This document shows, piece after piece, positions 55,952 through 64,000 of a DNA stretch of 64,000 nt. Source of the stretch: Aureococcus anophagefferens. Its lineage: Eukaryota; Sar; Pelagophyceae; Pelagomonadales; Pelagomonadaceae. Position 1 is the stretch's first letter. Each line of letters begins with the position of its first letter. The notes beneath the pieces were generated by a model. The model made no database searches. It was not told the origin of the DNA and saw nothing but the letters and a program-made list of their open reading frames with translations. A program made the position numbers and the translations under genes. Where the stretch lies: NCBI RefSeq assembly GCF_000186865.1, contig NW_008705561.1, positions 1,944,747-2,008,746 on the forward strand, in the 5' to 3' direction.

Positions 55952-56989
55952 ATGGTAACGGACAGCACGACTTCATCGAGTTCGTCTGTAAGCCGGCCTG
56001 TCGCGGCGTCCGACTGGCTCCCCAGCCGCGCGCCCCGGACCGCCGCCGCGCGCGCGCGCCGACGAACGACCGCCTCGTCTTCGACGCCGGCCGCCTTCCG
56101 CCCCGGCCGCGCGCCCCGGACCGCCGCCCCGCGCGCCGTCACCGCGCGCGCCCCGCAGGTCGAGGACCTGTACCTCGCGTCCGAGGAGAAACGGATGGTG
56201 CGCATCAAGAAGGGGACCGAGTACCGGTGTTCGATGCTCCGGGACCAGCACTTCTCGAGCCTCTTCCGCCACTACGGCAAGCACAACGGCGTCGACAAGG
56301 ACGGCCTCGTCTTCTTCTTCACGGAGGAGCTCATGCAGGAGCTCGACGGCAACGACACGCCGCGGAGCGTCCACCTCCGCAAGAACGACGTCATCGTCAT
56401 CCGCCACCGATACAAGGAGGAGCCCAAGGGCCTCTTCGTGCGCCTCGACCTCGACGAGCGCGACGCTTTGGCCGTCATCGGCGCCTACCCGAGCGCGCGG
56501 AGCCTGAAGTCGGCCGACGGGCGCACGGCGCTCCACCACGTCGCGAAGCGCGCGGGCTACGACGAGCCGGAGAAGGTCCGGGCCGACCTCGCGCGGAAGG
56601 CGACGAAGCTCGCCGTCGACCTGCTGCTCCTGGGCTGCGACCCCTCGGCGACGAACCACTACGGGCAGACGGCGATGATGATCGCCCTGGAGCACGCGAA
56701 GATGGACGCGCCGGACGACCCGCACCGCGAGCTCGTCGGCGTGCTCCGGCCGCACGAGTTCAAGCGCCAGATGGCCGTGATCCGCGCGCACTTCGTCGGC
56801 CGCAAGGCGGGCGAGGGCCGCACGAAAAGCGCCGAGGACATCATCCTCAAGCGCGCGTGCACGTCGAAGAACGTCGACGTCCAGGGCGAGGCCAAGCACA
56901 ACGCGGCCGTCCGCTTCCTCTTCTCCGCGCTCGCGCACGGGAACCAGGCGAGGAACTTCAAGCGCGTCGTCTGCTTCCTCTACGCGTAG
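55952..56989 (+). CDS. SUMO-fold plus ankyrin-repeat protein
   Basis: 345 residues from the ATG at 55952; an ATG at 55942 in another frame is followed by a possible GT donor, so the first exon is uncertain. After a Ser/Arg/Ala-rich leader comes a SUMO/Rad60-type ubiquitin fold: 'FSSLFRHYGKHNGVDKDGLVFFF' (in part) and 'DTPRSVHLRKNDVIVIRHR' match SUMO's 'LKKLKESYCQRQGV...LRFLF' and 'TPKELGMEEEDVIEV'. Two ankyrin-like repeats follow ('DGRTALHHVAKRAG', 'ATNHYGQTAMMIALEHAK'). No C-terminal Gly-Gly. Third SUMO-fold gene in the window, with an intact 'TP..L...D' strand absent from the tandem pair. Confidence 0.65.
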   Translation: MVTDSTTSSSSSVSRPVAASDWLPSRAPRTAAARARRRTTASSSTPAAFRPGRAPRTAAPRAVTARAPQVEDLYLASEEKRMVRIKKGTEYRCSMLRDQHFSSLFRHYGKHNGVDKDGLVFFFTEELMQELDGNDTPRSVHLRKNDVIVIRHRYKEEPKGLFVRLDLDERDALAVIGAYPSARSLKSADGRTALHHVAKRAGYDEPEKVRADLARKATKLAVDLLLLGCDPSATNHYGQTAMMIALEHAKMDAPDDPHRELVGVLRPHEFKRQMAVIRAHFVGRKAGEGRTKSAEDIILKRACTSKNVDVQGEAKHNAAVRFLFSALAHGNQARNFKRVVCFLYA

Positions 56990-57162
56990 CCGGCGGAGCC
57001 CGGACGACGACGACGGCGCGCGGCCCCCCCGCGCGCCACCCTCTCTTTCCGACGCGCCCGCGGCGCGGGCCCCCGCCGACTCCCGGCGGACCCGCGCGCG
57101 CCCGCGGGTCCCGCGCCATCGCGGGCCGTAACTGCGACACAACCACGCCGTTAGAGCTCCTC

Positions 57163-58002
57163 TCAGAGCTCCTTGTCGAAGCCGATCATCTTTTTCAGGA
57201 GGACCTTCCGGACGTGGAGCCAGTCGAGGTCCTTGTCCTTGAGGTGGCCGTTGTCCTCGAGCATGTGGAGGCGGTCGAGCTCGATGTTGAGCGCGCCGGG
57301 CCCCGTCATGCGGCTCTGCTGCTTCTGGATGTAGGCCTTCTCCTTGTCCGTGCACTTCTTGCCGCTCTCCGGGTGGCAGTGCGTCGTCGGCTTCGTCGAG
57401 CCGAAGATGGCGACGACCTCGATCTTGAAGAGGATGACGGAGCCCGCGGGCACGTGCGGGTACTTGTGGTCGCCGTAGGCTGCGGGGGAGATCGGGCGTT
57501 TCGACCGCGCGCGGCGACGGGGGAACGCGGCGCGACGCGCCGAGCTCGCTCGGGCACCAGACGTCCCAGACGTCGCCCTCGACGAGGAAGGGCAGGACCT
57601 CCTGCCAGCAGGGGATGGCGTGCTTCACGTTGACCTTGATCGTGTGGCCGTTGTCGTAGGTCGACGTGAAGACGTCGCCGTCGAGGAGCAGGCCCTGGTA
57701 GTGGAACTCCACAGTACCCGTCGGCGGCTTCGCGTGGAACTCGCCGTCGCCGAACTTGATGATCTTGTACCTAGGCCGCGGCGACCCGTCGGCGAATGCG
57801 CGGCGGCCGCGGCGGCGCGTCGCGCGCGCCGCGCGCTCGGCGAATCTGCCGCGCCGGCGCCGCGCTGCAGCCCCGTGTCCGTCGTGTGGACGTCGTCCTT
57901 CTGGGCGTTGCGCGCGAGGAAGTCGACGCCCTCGGGCGTCGTGCCCGCCGACGCGAGCGCGACGACCCACGCCAGCGCGGCGAAGGCTGCCCGCCTGTCC
58001 AT
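57163..58002 (-). CDS. FKBP-type peptidyl-prolyl isomerase, secretory pathway
   Basis: Three exons: 58002-57866, 57770-57541, 57479-57163; 227 residues. Signal peptide MDRRAAFAALAWVVALASA, then an FKBP domain: 'TGTVEFHYQGLLLDGDVF', 'HAIPCWQEVLP' and 'CPSELAYGDHKYPHVPAGS'. Only GC-AG introns work: 57771-57865 joins 'TGLQ-YKII', and 57480-57540 joins 'PSEL-AYGD', the diagnostic FKBP string. The C-terminal helix ends GFDKEL, similar to but not a canonical KDEL signal, fitting an ER-lumen folding enzyme. Both GC donors read GCGCG. Confidence 0.88.
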
Positions 58003-58253
58003 CGTTGTACACACCTCCGCTGTGCCGCGGATCCCGGCGGATGTTGCTGAATGAGGTGGATGCTTACGCTACACGAGAAGAAGTTTTGGTCTGGAGCCAC
58101 CCACCGGGGGCAGCGTCATGGTGGGTGCCTGAGGCCCGGGGAGCATTCCGCACGTGACCCGGGCCTGGAGCGCTTCGTCCGCGCGCCGCGAGGACCCGCG
58201 GGGCCAGCGCGGGCGCCGCCCGCGGCCCGGGCAGCGGCGAGCGCAAGTCGAAA

Positions 58254-59835
58254 ATGGGCGAGATCCCCAGCGCGGGCCAGGAGTTCGTCGCGACGATCGT
58301 CGACGGGAAGGGCAAGCTCGGGTTCAAGCTCGCGCAGCAGCGCGTGCCCGGGGACTTTTACGCCTTCGTCGTCGAGCACGTGGACGCCGGCGGCGTCGCG
58401 GACGTCGCCGGCATCCTGCGCGGCGCGCAGCTGCTCGCGGTGAACAACAAGCTCGTCGTCTTCGCCGGGAACAAGGCGACGGACTTTTACGAGGTGCTGG
58501 GCGTGGAGACGAACGCGTCGCGCGCGGCGATCCGCAAGGCCTACCTCCAGAAGGCGCTGGACAGGGCAGGAAAAGGGTGTGAAATTCCCAACTTCAAAGG
58601 CTCCGATCTCGGCCGTTTTCCACTCGTTTCGGCTGATTTTTGGACGAGCGATCATCTCTCGGAACGGTCTCGAAGCATGGATGCTTTTTCCGGAACGCGC
58701 GCGCGCGGAACACTCATGTTGAAGAGAACTTGAATCACCCTTTTCCTGCCCAGGCGCTGGAGCAGCACCCGGACCGCGCGGCCGCGCGCGGCGAGGACCC
58801 GGGCGACGGCGGCGCCTTCGTGCTCATCTCCGAGGCCTACGCCACGCTCGCCGACGAGAGCCACCGCGCGTCCTACGACGCCATGCGGGGCTGCCGGGGC
58901 TGCTGCGTGGAGCTCGGCGACGTCGTCAAGATGGTCCGGGGCAGCCCGGGCCCCGTGCGCCTGCGCTTCTTCGAGCCGCCGCTCTGCGAGCTGAGCGACT
59001 ACCGGCGCGGCGCGGGCGCCGTGCGCTCCTTCGAGGGCGACGGCTGCGCCGTCGGCGCGCGGAGCGAGCCGCGGTCCGCGTGCGCCGTCGCGGCCGCGCC
59101 GTCGATGAGCCGGCTCTCGTGGATCGGCGCGGTCGCGCAGCGCGCGTCGGCGGGCGACGTCGACGCGCTCTACAAGCTCGGCGTGGACCACTGCCTGCGC
59201 ATCGCCGACGACTGGCCCGCGGCCGACGTCGAGGACGCGCTGGGCCACGCGCGGGCGTGCCTCGACGCCGCCAAGGCCCGGGGCGACCAGCGCGCGGCGA
59301 CGTCCCTCAAGACGTTGGACGGTCTCGCGCGCGACGCCCAGGGCAACCGGGCCAACGACGGCCTGCGGTTCGCGGCGACGGCGTCGCCCCTCGCGGCCGC
59401 GGCGCTGCAGGACGACGCGGAGGCGCAGCTGCTGGTCGCGATCGCGCTCGTGCGCATCAACACGACGGGCGAGCGGCGCAAGGCGCTCCAGCACGCCGAG
59501 CGCGCCGCCGGGGCCGCGGCGCGGTCCGCGACGCGGGGCAAGAGCGGCACGCGCGAGCAGGACATGGCGAAGACCTTAGTATCGTCCGAGGCCGCGTACC
59601 TCGCGGGTTTGATGCACCTCGTCGACTTCGACGTGGCCGAGGCGGAGAAGCTCTTCCGCGCGGCGGCGGACGTGGGCCACCCCTACGCCAAGGACCGCCT
59701 CAAGGAGCTCGGCGGCGCGCGGCCGCGCCGCGGCGGCTGCCTCTGCTGCCGCCCCGCGTACGACGCGGCCGCGCGGCGCCTCCTGCTGGTCGAGTCCTTC
59801 CGCGAGTGGGAGCAGATCCGCGTCTACACGGCGCA

Positions 59836-59872
<37 letters not shown>

Positions 59873-60313
59873 GCGTCCGTCGCGCCGCCCGCGGCGGCGG
59901 CGCCGCCGCCCGCGGCGCCGCCCGAGGAGATCCCCGTCGCGTCGCCGACGTCGCCGACCGCGGTCCTCGCCGCCTTCCTCTTCTGCGACGGCGGCGCGTC
60001 CAAGTACTCCAAGGCCTTCAACGGCATGATCTGCTCGTCGAAGCGCGACGGCTTCGGGAGCATGGTCTGCTTCGAGCAGGGGTCGAAGAAGACGCAGATC
60101 CACGCGACGGAGGACGTCCTCGAGGACATCGAGTACGCCTGGTCCCAGAACGCGGGCCACGCCGGCGACGACTTCGACGACATGGGCGCGCAGGTCGCGC
60201 TCCACGTCGCGGAGCTCGACGACGAGGCGAACGCGGCCGCGCTCGTCCCCGCGGACTACGACTTCGGCGACGGCAACCCGCTCCAGCTCGTCGAGCGGAC
60301 CGAGGAGTTCTGA
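58254..60313 (+). CDS. PDZ - J-domain - Sel1-like protein with an introner
   Basis: Two exons, 58254-58553 and 58754-60313; 619 residues. PDZ-like domain (~5-75), J-domain (~79-150) whose HPD motif ('LQKALEQHPDR', His105-Asp107) is formed only after splicing, then Sel1/TPR-like repeats (~300-380, 'ASEAAYLAGLMHLVDFDVAEA'-type), a Pro-rich linker and a C-terminal domain ('FNGMICSSKRDGFGSMVCFEQG'). The HPD restoration supports the GC-AG intron 58554-58753. J-domains stimulate Hsp70; PDZ plus J suggests a scaffolded co-chaperone. The combination is not one I recognise. Confidence 0.8.
58562..58753 (+). mobile_element. Introner element 5 (PDZ-J gene intron)
   Basis: 192 bp. Inverted repeats C(A/T)GGGCAGGAAAAGGGTG; identical 8-bp duplications GCGCTGGA at 58554-58561 and 58754-58761. 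GC donor from the duplication, AG acceptor from the element end CTGCCCAG. The interior has ttcggctgatttttggac, the reverse complement of the core in elements 1, 3 and 4. Confidence 0.93.
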
Positions 60314-60384
60314 GAAGCTGCCTTTAGTTGCCCCCCCCTCCTCTGCTCGTGCGTGTCCTCTGTCTTAATTCGTCTCCGGAAAGC

Positions 60385-60978
60385 CTACTCGACGCTCGTG
60401 TCCGCCTCGATGGCCTTCACGTGCGGGTCCGGCGCCTTGGCGACGGCCTTGACCTCCACCGTGGGCTCCGGCGCCTCGCTCTCCAGGATCTCCACGGACA
60501 GCCGGTAGACGCTCGCGAGGGGCGGGTGCCACTCCGCGAGCGCGGGGTCCTCGTCCTCCTCGTCCGGGTCGCAGGGCGCGCTGTCGTAGGCGTACTCCGC
60601 GAGCGCGTTCGGGTCCTCCATGGCGCAGGCGACGGACGCCATGGTGTGCAGGTAGGAGAAGGGCCGCACGGCCTTGATGCGCACCGCGGCGCCGACGAGC
60701 GCGCGGAGCTCCGTCGCAAAGGCCTTGCACGCGCCGGCCTTGCCGTTCATGGCGCCGTTCACGCCGTCCTTGTGGACGTTCGCGTGGCCGTAGAGGCCCA
60801 GCGTCCAGGACCGCGCCCGCTGCCAGGCCGCGTGGGCCTCGAGGTCCGCGATGGGCGCGCCGACGACGAAGGTGATGCCGACGGCGGCGTCGGGATGCGC
60901 CGCCGCGAGCTTCGCGAGCTGGCTGTTGTCCTCCGGGGGCGCCTTCGTCATCGCGCCCTCCGCCGCCGGGGCGCCCAT
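60385..60978 (-). CDS. Hypothetical protein
   Basis: 197 residues from the ATG at 60978. A compact Ala-rich domain with 'GITFVVGAPIADLEAHAAWQ' and 'SWTLGLYGHANVHKDGVNG', followed by an acidic C-terminus. No family recognised. Upstream is a 108-base divergent gap to the DZIP1-like gene. Confidence 0.5.
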   Translation of the reverse strand: MGAPAAEGAMTKAPPEDNSQLAKLAAAHPDAAVGITFVVGAPIADLEAHAAWQRARSWTLGLYGHANVHKDGVNGAMNGKAGACKAFATELRALVGAAVRIKAVRPFSYLHTMASVACAMEDPNALAEYAYDSAPCDPDEEDEDPALAEWHPPLASVYRLSVEILESEAPEPTVEVKAVAKAPDPHVKAIEADTSVE

Positions 60979-61086
60979 CGTGGCGCCGCGGGCCGGCAGA
61001 AAGCGGGCAGCCCAGAGCGTGAGAGGCCCTGAGGCCAGTTTTTGTGGCTGTTCAAGTACCGTGCATCTTGAAAAACGGTGGGAGTT

Positions 61087-64000
61087 ATGGCTGCCCCGCG
61101 ATTCCGCCTGCGCACGGGCGCGCCGGACTGGGCGAAGATCACGGCCGTCGACGTCGACGACGTGCTGGAGACGGGCAGCGCCGGCGACGTGCTCAGCGAC
61201 CTCGTCGACGACCTCGCCTTTTGCAAGGTCGTCCCGCCGGAGCTGCGCAAGGTCGGCCACGACGCGTCGGCGACCATGGTGCGCCTGCTGCAGCTCGCCG
61301 TCGAGTACCTGCTCCACGTCCAGGAGGCCCTGGGCGACGAGGTCGTCGCCAAGGAGTCGGCGCTGCGCGAGCTCGCGGAAGACGCGAAGCGCGCGGCCGC
61401 GGCCGCGCGCGTCTCCGACGCGAAGCGCAAGGCGCTCGCGCGCCAGGTCGGCGAGTTCCGCGACGTGGCCCTCGGCATCGCCTCGGCGGCGCGCGCCGCG
61501 GGCGTCGACACGGCGAAGTGGCTGCGGAGCCTCCAGGACGACGGCGGCGCGTACGAGGACGACTCGGAGGTCATGGGCTCTTACGGCGCCGCGCGCGGCC
61601 GCGCCTGGGCCTGCGCCCAGTGCGGCAAGGCCTTCGTGAATCGTGAATATTTAGAACAACATATACGGCGCAAGCACGGCGGGTCGCTCGCGGCGTCCGG
61701 CGACGCCGGGCTCGTCGCGATCGCGCGCGCGTTCGAGGCCGTCGCGCGCGGCCCGCGGCCCGAGGCGTCGCGGCGGGAGCTGCTGGACTTTCTCCAGCGC
61801 GGCGGCCACCTGGAGGCCATCTTCGGCGCCGCGCGCTCCGAGGCGGAGCGGGCCGTCGCGGAGGGGACCGTCGCGGCGCTGCTCGGCGACGCGTCGGCCG
61901 ACGCGTGCGTCGGCCCGGCGGACCTCGGCGACTTCGTCGCCGAGCTGCGGCGCTGCCGGAGCGTCGCCCTGGGGGCTTTGCGCTTCGCCGGCGGCGACCT
62001 CCCGCCGGCGGCGCCGGCGCCCGGCGTGCTGCTCGGCGAGGACGTCGCGGAGGTCCACGTCGCGTGCGTGCGCGCCGCGGGCCTGCCGGCCATCGCGGAG
62101 GCGGGCTGCGTCGTCGCCCTGTCGCGGGCGGGGCAGCGCGTCGCGGAGACGCCGCCGGCCGTCGGGTCCCGCGAGCCCACGTGGCTCACGTCGAGCCACG
62201 GGGCCACCGTCGCGGTGCCGCTCGCCGCCGACGAGCAGCGGCGCGAGCGCGGGCTCTTCGTGGAGGTCTTCGCGGGTGCTTGTCTGGTGGGCGTCGCCCA
62301 CGTCCACGCGCGGAGCCTACTCTACGACGGCCTGCTCCGCGTGAAGCTCCGGCCCGACGACGACGAGTTCCCGGGGGCGGCGGCGGATCTGGGGTTCGTG
62401 GAGTTGCGGTGCCGCGCGGCCGCGCGCGTGCGCCTCGAGAACGTCGAGGTCTTCGGGCTCGGCGCGGCGCCGCCGGGCGCGCCGTTCCTCGAGGCGCGCT
62501 GGCGCGGCGGCGCCGGGTCCGCGCCGTCCGTCGTCTGGCGGTCCGCGGCCGCGGTCCGCGCGTCGCGGCGGCCGGACTCGTTCGACCTCGTCGCGGAGCA
62601 CCCGCTGCCGCTGGGTCTGCCCTTCGCGCGGCGCCACGCCGTCCTCGACGTCTTCGCCCTCTTCGTCGACGACGACGGCACCGAGGCGAGCTGCGGCGAC
62701 GCCGTCGCGGTCGACGCCGCGGGGCTCCGGAGCCGCGCGTTCGCCGCGCGCGGCGAGCCCGTCGAGTTCGCCGCGGGGTCGGCGACGCGGGGCCTGCGCG
62801 CCGTCGCGAGCTGCTCGCCGCTGGCGGCGGAGCTCGGCGAGGTTTTGGAGGCGCGCTACCGCGAGGCCGCGGCGCCCGCGCCGGACCTCCGGCCCGCGGC
62901 GGAGCTCGCGATGTTGGACGCGAACGCGAGCCACGGGCCCCTCGCGCCGGACGCGCCCGGCGCCGCCGGCGCGGCCCTCGAGGCCTTCGCGGGGGCGTGC
63001 AAGCTCGCCGACGCCGTCGACGGCGCGTCGACGGACGTGGCCTTTTTCCGGAGCGGCGCGCCGGTCGTCGTCGACGCGGACGGCGACGTGGCCATCCGGC
63101 TCGCGAGGGCCGCGGACGGCGCCTGCGTGGCCCGGGGCGTGCTGGGTCCGCGGGCTCTCACGGCCGCGCGGCTGCTCAAGGTCGACCTGGCGAAGCGCGC
63201 GCGGGAGGCGACGTGGACGCGCGCGGCGGCGACGCTGCGCTGCCGGCCGCTCGCGCGCGTCCGCGTCCGCGTCTTCGAGGCCCACCTCCTCGCGCCGCCG
63301 CCGCGTATTTTCGCGTCGCTGGCCGTCCTCGGCGACCCGGCGGCGCGGAGCGAGCCGACGGCGACGGGCGAGTGCGCGCTCGACGTCGACCTCCTCGTGC
63401 CGCGCGACGCGGCGCCGGGCGCCTACGTGGACGTCGCGGTCGTCGACGCGGCGAGCGGCTTGGTGGTGGGCGCGGCGTCCCTGGACCGCGCGGACCTGGC
63501 AACGCCGTCGAAGCGCACGACGCTGGCGCTCCGCGACGCGCGCGGCGCCGTCGCCGGCGAGTTAGCGGTCTGCGTCACAGCATCGCCGGACGTCGCGGCG
63601 CCGCCGGACCGCAGCGACCTCGCGCGGTGCCGCGTCGCCGACGCGCAGCTCAGCGGCTTCGAGCTCGACGGTGCCTTGCTGGAGGGCGACGCCCTCGAGG
63701 TCGAGGCGGAGCTCGACGGCGTCGTCGTCGGGTCCGCGGCGCTCGCGCGGGCCGGCGACTCCTTCTCCGGCGCCGGAAACCTGCGCCTCGAGCTCCCCGT
63801 CGAGGCCGACGGCGCCCGGCGCCTGGCCCTGCGCGTCTACGACGGCGCGGGGGGGTGCGTGTTGGCCGGCGCGCTGCCCGTCGCCGAGGCGCTCCGCGGC
63901 GCGCGGACCGACGCCGCGGCGCCCCGGAGCCTCGCGCTGGCGTTGGCGCCGCCGCCGCCCGACGAGGCCGCGCTCGTCGCCGCGCCGCCGCTCGCCGCGA
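61087..64000 (+). CDS. DZIP1-like zinc-finger protein with C2-like domains (3' partial)
   Basis: 971 residues are visible and the frame is still open at the window edge. The N-terminal ~120 residues match the DZIP1 N-domain ('ITAVDVDDVLETG', 'LAFCKVV', 'LLQLAVEYLLHVQEALG'); a C2H2 finger (~176-196, 'CAQCGKAFVNREYLEQHIRRKH') follows, as in DZIP1/DZIP1L. After it come several beta-rich segments of ~110 residues that look like degenerate C2 domains ('RVRVFEAHLLAPPPRIFASL', 'VEVHVACVRAAG'-type). DZIP1 works at the basal body and transition zone of cilia. The finger region has a short AT-rich codon patch. The C2-like extension is unusual. Confidence 0.75.
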   Translation, partial: MAAPRFRLRTGAPDWAKITAVDVDDVLETGSAGDVLSDLVDDLAFCKVVPPELRKVGHDASATMVRLLQLAVEYLLHVQEALGDEVVAKESALRELAEDAKRAAAAARVSDAKRKALARQVGEFRDVALGIASAARAAGVDTAKWLRSLQDDGGAYEDDSEVMGSYGAARGRAWACAQCGKAFVNREYLEQHIRRKHGGSLAASGDAGLVAIARAFEAVARGPRPEASRRELLDFLQRGGHLEAIFGAARSEAERAVAEGTVAALLGDASADACVGPADLGDFVAELRRCRSVALGALRFAGGDLPPAAPAPGVLLGEDVAEVHVACVRAAGLPAIAEAGCVVALSRAGQRVAETPPAVGSREPTWLTSSHGATVAVPLAADEQRRERGLFVEVFAGACLVGVAHVHARSLLYDGLLRVKLRPDDDEFPGAAADLGFVELRCRAAARVRLENVEVFGLGAAPPGAPFLEARWRGGAGSAPSVVWRSAAAVRASRRPDSFDLVAEHPLPLGLPFARRHAVLDVFALFVDDDGTEASCGDAVAVDAAGLRSRAFAARGEPVEFAAGSATRGLRAVASCSPLAAELGEVLEARYREAAAPAPDLRPAAELAMLDANASHGPLAPDAPGAAGAALEAFAGACKLADAVDGASTDVAFFRSGAPVVVDADGDVAIRLARAADGACVARGVLGPRALTAARLLKVDLAKRAREATWTRAAATLRCRPLARVRVRVFEAHLLAPPPRIFASLAVLGDPAARSEPTATGECALDVDLLVPRDAAPGAYVDVAVVDAASGLVVGAASLDRADLATPSKRTTLALRDARGAVAGELAVCVTASPDVAAPPDRSDLARCRVADAQLSGFELDGALLEGDALEVEAELDGVVVGSAALARAGDSFSGAGNLRLELPVEADGARRLALRVYDGAGGCVLAGALPVAEALRGARTDAAAPRSLALALAPPPPDEAALVAAPPLAA

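Noticed and set aside
1..64000. tRNA, rRNA or snRNA genes
   Set aside because: I looked for T-loop-like GGTTCRANNCC and box elements and saw none outside coding sequence; a covariance-model search would be decisive.

Overview
This window is nuclear DNA from a photosynthetic eukaryote, not a prokaryote. It is very GC-rich, its genes are packed tightly on both strands, coding regions are mostly single long exons, and the proteins are eukaryotic (alpha-SNAP, WDR33, SAC3/GANP, SUMO-like folds, a DZIP1-like protein, a cytosolic carboxypeptidase, an MLO-like protein). At least one protein carries a bipartite, plastid-type presequence. Five ~190-203 bp repeats act as introns; they have terminal inverted repeats and 8-bp target duplications. 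That is the published signature of 'introner elements', known from the pelagophyte Aureococcus anophagefferens and from Micromonas. A pelagophyte (stramenopile) alga such as Aureococcus or a relative is the best guess; this is inference.

Layout. 1-6 kb: a calcyphosin-like EF-hand protein (5' end off the window), a DUF72 protein and a small secreted protein. 6-10.5 kb: a sulfotransferase-like protein and two Golgi-type glycosyltransferase-like proteins, all on the minus strand. 10.6-18 kb: an X-family DNA polymerase with a BRCT domain, a secreted protein, an SLC35B-type transporter, alpha-SNAP and a lumen-targeted protein. 18-20.2 kb: a gene-poor stretch with a foldback repeat, a 133-bp direct repeat and a 25-bp tandem repeat. 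20.2-22.1 kb: two tandem SUMO-fold genes. 22-26.5 kb: a DMT transporter, a CCP/AGBL-type carboxypeptidase and a nuclease-KOW protein. 26.5-34.7 kb: one very large surface receptor with DUF285 repeats, a REJ/GPS-like region and a multi-TM region; it is interrupted by one introner and one apparent 1-bp frameshift. 35-41 kb: a glycosyltransferase-like protein, a RING-Sel1 protein, a coiled-coil protein, a bacterial-looking SDR, a TM protein and WDR33. 41-44 kb: an MLO-like gene split by three introners. 44-52 kb: an ABC1-family kinase diverging from a GANP-like TREX-2 scaffold. 52-64 kb: ankyrin, EF-hand and 4-TM proteins, a TMEM53-like hydrolase, a SUMO-fold/ankyrin protein, an ER-type FKBP, a PDZ-J-Sel1 protein with an introner, a small protein of unknown function, and a DZIP1-like zinc-finger protein running off the end.

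The main result concerns splicing. I assigned 13 introns from frame and domain continuity, and about half need a GC rather than a GT donor. In the five introner introns the first two bases of the 8-bp target duplication supply the donor and the element's own end (...CACACAG or ...CCCAG) supplies the acceptor. In coding DNA this GC-rich, target sites starting with GC should be common, which would explain the many GC-AG introns. A second recurring pattern is 33-61 bp tandem duplication across start codons or leaders of several genes, in two cases leaving a short upstream ORF.
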